Below are positions 1 through 5,296 of a DNA stretch of 7,071 nt, one piece after another (position 1 is the first letter of the stretch; each line of letters starts with the position of its first letter). The position numbers were made by a program, and so were the translations under genes. The stretch comes from Candidatus Kuenenia stuttgartensis (lineage in GTDB: Bacteria; Planctomycetota; UBA1135; UBA2386). The stretch lies in contig CAMAUH010000225.1 in NCBI GenBank assembly GCA_945861365.1, positions 1 through 7,071 on the forward strand, written 5' to 3'. The notes below the pieces were generated by a model. It was not told the DNA's origin. It did not search any database and worked only from the letters and a program-made list of their open reading frames with translations.

Positions 1-2
1 TC

Positions 3-41
3 GACGTCACCAACGGCATCTGGGCGCGGCTCGGTTACTGA
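3..41 (+). CDS. C-terminal end of an unidentified plus-strand gene (5' part outside the window)
   Basis: Frame 3 is open from the left edge and reads DVTNGIWARLGY followed by TGA at 39-41. Only 12 residues are visible, so no family can be named. The case for it being real is positional: it runs convergently into folE, whose TAA (35-37 on the minus strand) lies just inside this gene's end, so the two 3' ends overlap by about 7 bases. The residue composition is ordinary for a protein C-terminus. It could still be a chance open frame, because 38 bases are easily open in G+C-rich DNA. Confidence 0.4.
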   Translation, partial: DVTNGIWARLGY

Positions 42-47
42 CCGCGC
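24..47. terminator. Possible G+C hairpin across two convergent gene ends
   Basis: GCGCGG (24-29) pairs perfectly with CCGCGC (42-47) around a 12-base loop that contains both stop codons of the convergent genes. There is no T-tract on either strand, so it is not a canonical intrinsic terminator. It could act as a weak bidirectional terminator or a 3' end stabiliser. A six-pair G+C stem can easily arise by chance in this composition. Confidence 0.2.
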
Positions 48-631
48 ACCAGCTGCAGGAACTCGGCGCGCGTGCGTTCATCCTTGCGGAACAGCCCGAG
101 CAGGCACGACGTGACCGTGCTGCTGTTCTGCTTCTCGACGCCGCGCATCATCATGCACAGGTGCGAGGCCTCGATGACGACGCCGACGCCGCGCGGTTGC
201 AGCACTTCGTTGAGCGCCTGCGCGACCTGCATCGTCAGGCGTTCCTGCACCTGCAGCCGCCGCGCGTAGATGTCGACGACGCGCGCGATCTTCGACAGCC
301 CGACGATCTTGCCGGACGGGATGTAGGCGACGTGGGCCTTGCCGAAGAACGGCGCCAGGTGGTGTTCGCACAGCGAGTAGAGCTCGATGTTGCGCACCAC
401 CACCATCTCGTCGGTCTCGGCCTCGAACAGCGCGTCGCCGATCACCTTCTTCGGATCCTGCGCGTAGCCGGCGGTGTAGGCCTGAAACGCCTTCTCGACG
501 CGCGCCGGCGTGTCGCGCAGACCCTCGCGGCCCGGCTCCGGATCCAGCTCCTGCAGCATGCGCGCGACGGCGTCGCGGATCGGCGTGGACTGGGCTCCGC
601 GGCTCTTGGTCATGCGCGCGTTGTAGTGCAT
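35..631 (-). CDS. folE: GTP cyclohydrolase I (FolE)
   Basis: This enzyme converts GTP to 7,8-dihydroneopterin triphosphate plus formate, the first step of folate (and tetrahydrobiopterin) synthesis, as a cytosolic toroidal homodecamer. Counting from the ATG at 631 (198 residues), the protein shows REGLRDTPARV at 35-45, CEHH at 88-91, GLSK at 111-114, and HLCMMMRGVEKQNS from 157. By comparison with E. coli FolE, Cys88, His91 and Cys159 are the zinc ligands, and His90 and His157 are active-site residues. All are present, so it should be active. The length is normal for the family. The start is uncertain: TTG at 649, ATG at 631 and ATG at 613 are all in frame and none has a Shine-Dalgarno sequence; homology would allow any of them. 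It is the last gene of the ATPase operon, 25 bases after ATPase B. Co-transcription is likely, but a functional link to pili is not evident. Confidence 0.95.
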   Translation of the reverse strand: MHYNARMTKSRGAQSTPIRDAVARMLQELDPEPGREGLRDTPARVEKAFQAYTAGYAQDPKKVIGDALFEAETDEMVVVRNIELYSLCEHHLAPFFGKAHVAYIPSGKIVGLSKIARVVDIYARRLQVQERLTMQVAQALNEVLQPRGVGVVIEASHLCMMMRGVEKQNSSTVTSCLLGLFRKDERTRAEFLQLVRGQ

Positions 632-632
632 C

Positions 633-647
633 GCCGCGGGCCGCGGC
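633..647. repeat. 15-base near-perfect palindrome in the ATPase B-folE gap
   Basis: GCCGCGG (633-639) and CCGCGGC (641-647) are perfect inverse complements around a single G. As RNA this gives six G/C pairs with a three-base loop. It sits immediately upstream of the folE ATG at 631 on the coding strand, where a ribosome binding site would be expected and none is seen. If translation starts at the TTG at 649, these bases are codons 2-6. It could be an operator half-site pair, an mRNA hairpin affecting folE initiation, or simply G+C-rich coding sequence. Confidence 0.35.
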
Positions 648-656
648 AACGCGCGA

Positions 657-2348
657 TCACTGCGTCAACGTCTCGCGCAGCACTTCCTCGACCGTCGTGG
701 CGCCGTCGAAGATCGCCTGCAAGCCGTTCTCGCGCAGCGTGACGAGCCCCTTCTCGATCGCCGCCTGCTGCAGCGTCGTGGTGCTGGAGCCTTGCAGGAT
801 CAGCTCACGGATGCCGTCGTCGACATCGAGGATCTCGGTGATCGCCATGCGGCCCTTGTGGCCGGTGAAGTTGCAGCGGGCGCAGCCCTTGCCGTAGGCG
901 AACTTCTTGCCGAGCACCTGCGTCGCGGTGAGGCCGAGGCGCCGCAGCACGTCGTCGGCGGGCTCGTAGAAGACCTTGCACTCGCTGCAGACGCGCCGCA
1001 CGAGGCGCTGCGCCAGGATGCCCTGCAGCGTCGCCGTCAGCAGGAACGGTTCGATGCCGATGTCGACGAGGCGCGTGACCGCCGAAGCGGCGTCGTTGGT
1101 GTGCAGCGTCGAGAACACCAGGTGTCCGGTCAGGCTCGCTTCGATCGCGGTCTGCGCGGTCTCCTTGTCGCGGATCTCGCCGACCAGGATCACGTCCGGA
1201 TCCTGGCGCAGGATCGTGCGCAGCACCGACGCATAGGTGACGCCGATGTCCTCGTTGACCGGGACCTGGATGATGCCTTCGAGGTCGTACTCGACCGGGT
1301 CCTCGACGGTGATGACCTTGGTGTCTTCCTTGTTGGCCTCGTTCAGCATCGCGTACAGCGTCGTCGTCTTGCCGGAGCCGGTCGGCCCGGTGACGAGCAC
1401 GATGCCGTGCGGCAGGTCGATGAAGCGGCGCAGGTGTGCGCGCACCGGCGGCAGCAGGCCGAGGTTGTCGAGGCTCAGCGACACGTTGCTGCGGTCGAGG
1501 ATGCGCATCACGGTCGACTCGCCGTACATCGTCGGCAACGTCGACACGCGCAGGTCGACCGAACGGCCGCCGACGGTCAGCTCGATGCGGCCGTCCTGTG
1601 GCAACCGGGTCTCGGCGATGTCGAGGTCGCTCATGACCTTGACGCGCGCGATCAGCGCTTCGGCGAGGTGCGGCGGCGGCGCCTCGAGTTCGAACAGCGA
1701 ACCGTCGACGCGATAACGGATCTTGAAGTCGGTCTCGAACGGCTCGAGGTGGATGTCCGACGCCTTGTCGCGGATCGCCTGGTAGAGGATGTAGTTCAGC
1801 AGCTTGACGACCGGCGCTGCGGCGGCCATCGCCGCCTTGTCCTCGAGGTCGATCTTGCCGCCCACCTGCTGCAGCTCGGCGACCAGCTGCTGCATGCGCT
1901 GCTTGCTGTCGCCAGCGTCTTCCTTGTAGTAGCGGTCGAGGCCCTGCGTGATCAGGCTCGCTTCGGCGACCACGCCCTGGATCTCGCAGCCGGTGGTGAA
2001 GCCGAGGTCCTGCAGCATCGCCACGCCGGCGGGATCGGCGATCGCCACCTTCAGCACCTTGCCCTGCAGGCTGACCGGCAACACCGAGAACGCACGCGCC
2101 GTGGCGAGGTCGATCTTGCCGATCGCCTCCTGCTGCGGCGGCGTGGTCGCGAGGTCGTGGAACGGCAGCCCGGCCTGGCTCGCCAACGCGCGGGCGACGT
2201 CGGCGGCTTCCACCACCTTCATCGCCAACAGGACCTCGCCGATGCGGCCGCCCTTCTCGCGCTGCACCGACAGCGCTTCCTGGACCATGCCCTCGTGGAT
2301 CAGGCCGAACTCCTTCAGGATCTGGCCGAGCAGTCGCCGCGGAGCCAT
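657..2348 (-). CDS. PilB/GspE-type assembly ATPase with MshEN N-terminal domain (ATPase B)
   Basis: A hexameric cytoplasmic AAA-like motor that powers type IV pilus extension (PilB) or type II secretion (GspE); the sequence alone does not separate the two. It has 563 residues, normal for the family. The N-terminus is an MshEN-type domain: two 24-residue motifs (6-29 and 35-58) with a five-residue spacer, the arrangement that binds c-di-GMP in MshE. The ATPase core has Walker A GPTGSGKT at 321-328 (Lys327), the Asp box VEDPVEY at 348-354, Walker B RQDPDVILVGEIRD with Glu391, and the His box STLHTND with His416. A CxxC...CxxC zinc loop follows (Cys454, 457, 489, 492). I chose the ATG at 2348 because GGAG lies 7 bases upstream and the start falls 4 bases after the pilT stop. 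The longer open frame, to 2387, would overlap pilT and adds an unrelated Arg-rich stretch. Translational coupling to pilT is likely. Confidence 0.93.
   Translation of the reverse strand: MAPRRLLGQILKEFGLIHEGMVQEALSVQREKGGRIGEVLLAMKVVEAADVARALASQAGLPFHDLATTPPQQEAIGKIDLATARAFSVLPVSLQGKVLKVAIADPAGVAMLQDLGFTTGCEIQGVVAEASLITQGLDRYYKEDAGDSKQRMQQLVAELQQVGGKIDLEDKAAMAAAAPVVKLLNYILYQAIRDKASDIHLEPFETDFKIRYRVDGSLFELEAPPPHLAEALIARVKVMSDLDIAETRLPQDGRIELTVGGRSVDLRVSTLPTMYGESTVMRILDRSNVSLSLDNLGLLPPVRAHLRRFIDLPHGIVLVTGPTGSGKTTTLYAMLNEANKEDTKVITVEDPVEYDLEGIIQVPVNEDIGVTYASVLRTILRQDPDVILVGEIRDKETAQTAIEASLTGHLVFSTLHTNDAASAVTRLVDIGIEPFLLTATLQGILAQRLVRRVCSECKVFYEPADDVLRRLGLTATQVLGKKFAYGKGCARCNFTGHKGRMAITEILDVDDGIRELILQGSSTTTLQQAAIEKGLVTLRENGLQAIFDGATTVEEVLRETLTQ
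1092..1127 (-). repeat. 36-base block identical to 3882-3917 (paralogous ATPase genes, His-box region)
   Basis: The two PilB/GspE genes share 36 identical bases here, covering the conserved STLHTND region. The match is explained by paralogy plus strong codon preference, or by local gene conversion. It is not a mobile element. Confidence 0.7.
1156..1195 (-). repeat. 40-base block identical to 3946-3985 (paralogous ATPase genes, Walker B region)
   Basis: Forty identical bases cover the VILVGEIRDKETA codons in both ATPase genes. The block ends exactly where the proteins differ (DPDV in ATPase B, APNV in ATPase A). The strict synonymous-site identity is notable against the diverged surroundings. 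Confidence 0.7.
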
Positions 2349-2352
2349 GCGC

Positions 2353-3417
2353 CTACTCCGCGACCTGCACGCCCATGCGCGCGCCAAGGCCCTTGCGGTC
2401 GAAGGCCCGCTCGAGCGCCACTTCCTTGGTGATGCGGCCGGCCCGCCACAGGTCGAGCAGGCAATCGTCCATCAGCACCATGCCCTGCCGGCGGCTGGTC
2501 TGGATCACCGACGGGATCTTGAACGTCTCGCACTTGCGGATGTGGTTCTCGATCGCCGGGTTGCTCAGCATGATCTCGTAGGCGGCGACGCGGCCACCAC
2601 TGGCCGCCGGCAACAGGATCTGCGAGATCACCGCCACCAGCGACTGCGCCAACTGCGAACGGATCTGCTCCTGCTGCTCCTTCGGATACTGGTCGATGAT
2701 GCGATCGACGGTGCGCGCGGCACCGGTCGTGTGCAGCGTGCCGAACACCAGGTGGCCCGTCTCGGCCGCGGTGATCGCCGACGACGTCGTCTCCAGGTCG
2801 CGCATCTCGCCGAGCAGGATCACGTCCGGGTCCTGACGCAACGCGCGGCGCATCGCCTCGGCGAAGCTCGGCACGTCGTTGCCGACCTCGCGCTGCGTCA
2901 TCTGCGACTTCTTGTGCGAGTGGTAGTACTCGACCGGATCCTCGATCGTGATGATGTGCGCGTCGCGGTGCACGTTGATCCAGTCGATCAACGTCGCCAG
3001 CGTCGTGGTCTTGCCGGAGCCGGTCGGCCCCGTCACCAGGATCAGGCCGCGGTGCAGCGTCAGCAGGCTCAGCACCGACTCCGGCAGGCCGAGCTGTTCG
3101 AACGACAGCAGCTTCTGCGGGATCTGGCGCATGACGACGCCGCGGAAGCCCTTCTGGGTCAGGATGCTGACGCGGAACCGGCACTTCTCACCGAAGGCGA
3201 GACCGAAGTCGGTGGTGCCGACGCGCAGGAGTTCATCCCAGTTCTTGGCCGGCGCGATCTGCTTGGCCATCGCTTCGGTGTCGGTCGCGGTCAGCACGTG
3301 GTCGCCGATCTCCACCAGGCCGCCACTGAGGCGGAACACCGGCCGCCGGCCGACCGACAGGTGGATGTCCGCGGCGCTGCGCGCGAACGCCGAATCCATC
3401 AACGGGAAGATGTCCAT
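2353..3417 (-). CDS. pilT: Type IV pilus retraction ATPase PilT
   Basis: PilT is the cytoplasmic hexameric motor that depolymerises type IV pili, driving twitching motility and DNA uptake. The 354-residue protein has the family's compact layout with no MshEN domain: an N-terminal PAS-like region beginning MDIFPLMDSAFARSAADIHL, Walker A GPTGSGKTTT at 130-139 (Lys136), the Asp box TIEDPVEY at 157-164, Walker B RQDPDVILLGEMRD with Glu204, and the His box GTLHTTGAA with His229. The zinc tetracysteine loop of PilB/GspE is absent, as expected. The C-terminal AIENHIRK (residues 288-295) corresponds to the PilT retraction motif AIRNLIRE, followed by the family-typical QGMVLMDDCLLDL. The start at 3417 is supported by AGGA 6 bases upstream; the open frame upstream of it is low-complexity and Arg-rich. 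The gene begins 26 bases after ATPase A and ends 4 bases before ATPase B. A PilU-like paralogue is a less likely reading. Confidence 0.94.
   Translation of the reverse strand: MDIFPLMDSAFARSAADIHLSVGRRPVFRLSGGLVEIGDHVLTATDTEAMAKQIAPAKNWDELLRVGTTDFGLAFGEKCRFRVSILTQKGFRGVVMRQIPQKLLSFEQLGLPESVLSLLTLHRGLILVTGPTGSGKTTTLATLIDWINVHRDAHIITIEDPVEYYHSHKKSQMTQREVGNDVPSFAEAMRRALRQDPDVILLGEMRDLETTSSAITAAETGHLVFGTLHTTGAARTVDRIIDQYPKEQQEQIRSQLAQSLVAVISQILLPAASGGRVAAYEIMLSNPAIENHIRKCETFKIPSVIQTSRRQGMVLMDDCLLDLWRAGRITKEVALERAFDRKGLGARMGVQVAE
2356..2359 (-). promoter_or_regulatory. Ribosome binding site for ATPase B (GGAG)
   Basis: On the minus strand GGAG lies 7 bases before the ATG at 2348, inside the last codons of pilT. 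It decides the start of ATPase B against the longer open frame. Confidence 0.75.
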
Positions 3418-3423
3418 GCGATG

Positions 3424-3427
3424 TCCT
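3424..3427 (-). promoter_or_regulatory. Ribosome binding site for pilT (AGGA)
   Basis: On the minus strand AGGA lies 6 bases before the ATG at 3417, within the 26-base gap after ATPase A. It supports this start over the in-frame start at 3549, which would lie deep inside ATPase A. Confidence 0.65.
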
Positions 3428-3443
3428 GGAGGTTGCTGGTTGC

Positions 3444-5108
3444 TCAGACCGCGGCGACGACGCGCAGCAGTTCGGGGATCGTCGTGTGTCCCGACATGAC
3501 CTTGCGCACGCCGTCCTGCAGCAGAGTCGACATGCCGCCCGACTGCCACGCGTACTCACGCAGGCGCACCATCGGTTCGCCGCGGAACGTCATCTCGCGC
3601 AGCGTGTTGTCGAGCTGCAGCAGCTCGTAGATGCCGAGGCGGCCGCGGTAGCCGGAGTGGCCGCAGGTCGGGCAGCCGTTGGCGCGGAAGAAGGTCGCTT
3701 CGCCGACGCGGCCCGGATCGACGCCGACGCTGCGCAACTCGGCCGGCGACGGGTCGTACTGCTGGCGGCAGTCCTTGCAGACGACGCGCAACAGCCGCTG
3801 CGCCAGCACCGCCTGCACCGACGCGGCGACCAGGAACGGCTTGACGCCCATGTCGCACAGGCGGGTGATCGCCGACGCGGAGTCGTTGGTGTGCAGCGTC
3901 GAGAACACCAGGTGTCCCGTCAGCGCCGCCTGCACCGCGATCTCGGCGGTCTCCTTGTCGCGGATCTCGCCGACCAGGATCACGTTCGGCGCCTGGCGCA
4001 GCATCGCGCGCAGGATGCGTGCGAACGTCAGGCCGATGCGCGACTTCACCTGGCACTGGTTGATGCCGCGGATGTTGAACTCGACCGGATCCTCGGCCGT
4101 GATGATCTTCACGTCGGGGCGGTTCAGCTCCTGCAGTGCGGCATACAGCGTCGTCGTCTTGCCCGAACCGGTCGGCCCGGTCACCAGCACGATGCCGTTG
4201 GGCCGCGCGATGACGTTCTTGAAGCGCTCGCGATCGAGTCCCTCGAAGCCGAGCGCCTGCAGGCTCATCAAGCCGCGCTCCTTGTCGAGCAGGCGCATGA
4301 CGATCGTCTCGCCGTGGCTGCCGGGCAGCACCGACGTGCGGATGTCGATGTCGCGCCCCGGACCTCGGAACGAGATGCGGCCGTCCTGCGGCTTGCGTTT
4401 CTCGGCGATGTCGAGCCCGGCCATGATCTTCAGGCGCGACGTGATCGGCGCCAGCAGCGTGTGCTCGAGCGACGCGACCTCCTTCAGCACACCGTCGATG
4501 CGGTAGCGGATGCGCAGCCGCTTCTGGAACGGCTCGACGTGGATGTCGCTGGCGCGCTGCTGCAGCGCTTCCTCGATCGTCTTGCCGACCAGGCGGATGA
4601 TCGGCGCGTCATCGCCTTCGGCGTCCTTGCCGCCGCCGCCCGCGGCACCAGCGCGCGCGCCGCCATCGCCGCTGCCACCACCGCCGCCGGTGTGCTTGCG
4701 CAGGGCCTGCTTCAACGCCTGCGGCGGCATCAGCGCACATTGCACGGTGCAGCCGGCCAGGAAGCCGAGGTTGTCGGCGACGAAGGTCTTCACCGGATCG
4801 TCGATCGCGACCCACAGCACGCCGTCCTTGAACAGCACCGGCAGCGCTTCGTTCTGCTCGATCTGCTCCTTGGGCACCTTCTTCAGCGCCTCCGGCTGCG
4901 GCGCGAACTTCGCCGGATCGACGAACTTCAGGCCGTGCGCTTTCGCCAGCACCTTCCACACGGCAGCTTCGTCGGCCAGGTTCAGCGCGACGATCGTGCG
5001 CTCGAGCGGCGTACCGCGACTGCTCGAAGCAGCCTCGGCCTTGGCCAAGCGGTCTTTGTCGAGGACGTTCGCCTCGACGAGGAGGCGACGGAAGGCTTCG
5101 GAACTCAA
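3444..5108 (-). CDS. PilB/GspE-type assembly ATPase, first gene of the operon (ATPase A)
   Basis: A second motor of the PilB/GspE class, 554 residues. Residues 1 to about 135 form a T2SSE_N/MshEN-like domain whose ligand positions are degenerate. A Gly-rich linker (141-160) joins it to the ATPase core. The core has ASDIHVEP at 187-193, Walker A GPTGSGKTTT at 311-320 (Lys317), the Asp box TAEDPVEF around 337-344, Walker B ILVGEIRD with Glu381, and the His box STLHTND with His406. The zinc loop has Cys444, 447, 479 and 482. The usual RQDPDV before the catalytic Glu is RQAPNV here. Catalytic Lys, Glu and His are all kept, so ATPase activity is expected. The start is weak: TTG at 5108 is the only standard start downstream of an in-frame stop at 5139-5141 (a CTG at 5138 is also open), and no Shine-Dalgarno sequence precedes it. 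The family N-terminus fits the TTG. It is divergent from the exchanger gene. Confidence 0.9.
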   Translation of the reverse strand: MSSEAFRRLLVEANVLDKDRLAKAEAASSSRGTPLERTIVALNLADEAAVWKVLAKAHGLKFVDPAKFAPQPEALKKVPKEQIEQNEALPVLFKDGVLWVAIDDPVKTFVADNLGFLAGCTVQCALMPPQALKQALRKHTGGGGGSGDGGARAGAAGGGGKDAEGDDAPIIRLVGKTIEEALQQRASDIHVEPFQKRLRIRYRIDGVLKEVASLEHTLLAPITSRLKIMAGLDIAEKRKPQDGRISFRGPGRDIDIRTSVLPGSHGETIVMRLLDKERGLMSLQALGFEGLDRERFKNVIARPNGIVLVTGPTGSGKTTTLYAALQELNRPDVKIITAEDPVEFNIRGINQCQVKSRIGLTFARILRAMLRQAPNVILVGEIRDKETAEIAVQAALTGHLVFSTLHTNDSASAITRLCDMGVKPFLVAASVQAVLAQRLLRVVCKDCRQQYDPSPAELRSVGVDPGRVGEATFFRANGCPTCGHSGYRGRLGIYELLQLDNTLREMTFRGEPMVRLREYAWQSGGMSTLLQDGVRKVMSGHTTIPELLRVVAAV

Positions 5109-5194
5109 CGGCGTTGCGCGGAGGAGAGGGGTCCGCAGTTATGCGCGATCCCCTGGGACGAAGGAAGCCCCACGTAGCACCGCCGACGCCGTCG

Positions 5195-5252
5195 CGGAGC
5201 CAGCCCGGTCGCCAGACCGGCGCCCCGAACGGCGCCACGTGCAGTGGCTCCG
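5195..5252. repeat. Nested inverted repeats that can fold as a branched structure
   Basis: CGGAGCCA (5195-5202) pairs perfectly with TGGCTCCG (5245-5252). Inside it CCGGTC (5205-5210) pairs with GACCGG (5215-5220) around the tetraloop GCCA. Adjacent to this, CGCC (5221-5224) pairs with GGCG (5231-5234) around CCGAAC. Together they form an 8-pair closing stem with two side hairpins. It could be a 5' UTR RNA element, if transcription of the exchanger starts upstream of it, or a DNA operator. It does not match a riboswitch class I recognise. Confidence 0.4.
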
Positions 5253-5260
5253 ACCAACCG

Positions 5261-5276
5261 CTACCCTCCTCGCCCC
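5261..5276 (+). promoter_or_regulatory. C-rich element with TACCCT core upstream of the exchanger gene
   Basis: The sequence CTACCCTCCTCGCCCC ends 20 bases before the ATG at 5297. It matches the element at 6458-6473 at 14 of 16 positions. TACCCT resembles a degenerate -10 hexamer (TAnnnT). If so, transcription would start about 15-20 bases before the ATG, leaving a short leader without a Shine-Dalgarno sequence. Confidence 0.4.
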
Positions 5277-5296
5277 GCATCCCGCGGCCCCCACCC

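Larger units (their letters stand above)
5109..5296. promoter_or_regulatory. Divergent intergenic region between ATPase A and the exchanger gene
   Basis: These 188 bases must hold the start signals for both divergent units. Seen directly: nested inverted repeats at 5195-5252, a CACGTG palindrome at 5236-5241, a TACCCT (-10-like) at 5262-5267, and C-rich sequence up to the ATG at 5297. No convincing -35 box is visible for either direction. On the minus strand a CATAACT-like stretch near 5137-5143 could be a weak -10 for the ATPase operon. No small ORF here looks real: the in-frame extension of the exchanger back to 5114 encodes a Pro/Arg-rich stretch unlike a signal peptide. Confidence 0.5.

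Noticed and set aside
2349..2387. Longer ATPase B start at 2387
   Set aside because: It would overlap pilT and add an Arg-rich leader; the ATG at 2348 has GGAG at the right distance.
792..2432. Long plus-strand open frame (546 codons) opposite ATPase B
   Set aside because: Its translation is Arg/Asp/His/Leu-rich and without domains; it is the antisense shadow of a conserved ATPase gene in G+C-rich DNA.
3418..3549. Longer pilT start at 3549
   Set aside because: It lies within the coding end of ATPase A and gives a low-complexity leader; the ATG at 3417 has AGGA upstream and matches the PilT N-terminus.
1948..3630. Plus-strand open frame spanning ATPase B and pilT
   Set aside because: Antisense to two recognised genes and crosses their boundary; its sequence is low-complexity Arg-rich.
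3486..5177. Long plus-strand open frame (563 codons) opposite ATPase A
   Set aside because: Same shadow composition; the opposite strand carries all the ATPase motifs.
5114..5296. N-terminal extension of the exchanger back to TTG 5114 or ATG 5141
   Set aside because: The 61 extra residues are Pro/Arg/Gly-rich, with no signal or membrane character; family members begin at the first membrane helix, as at 5297.
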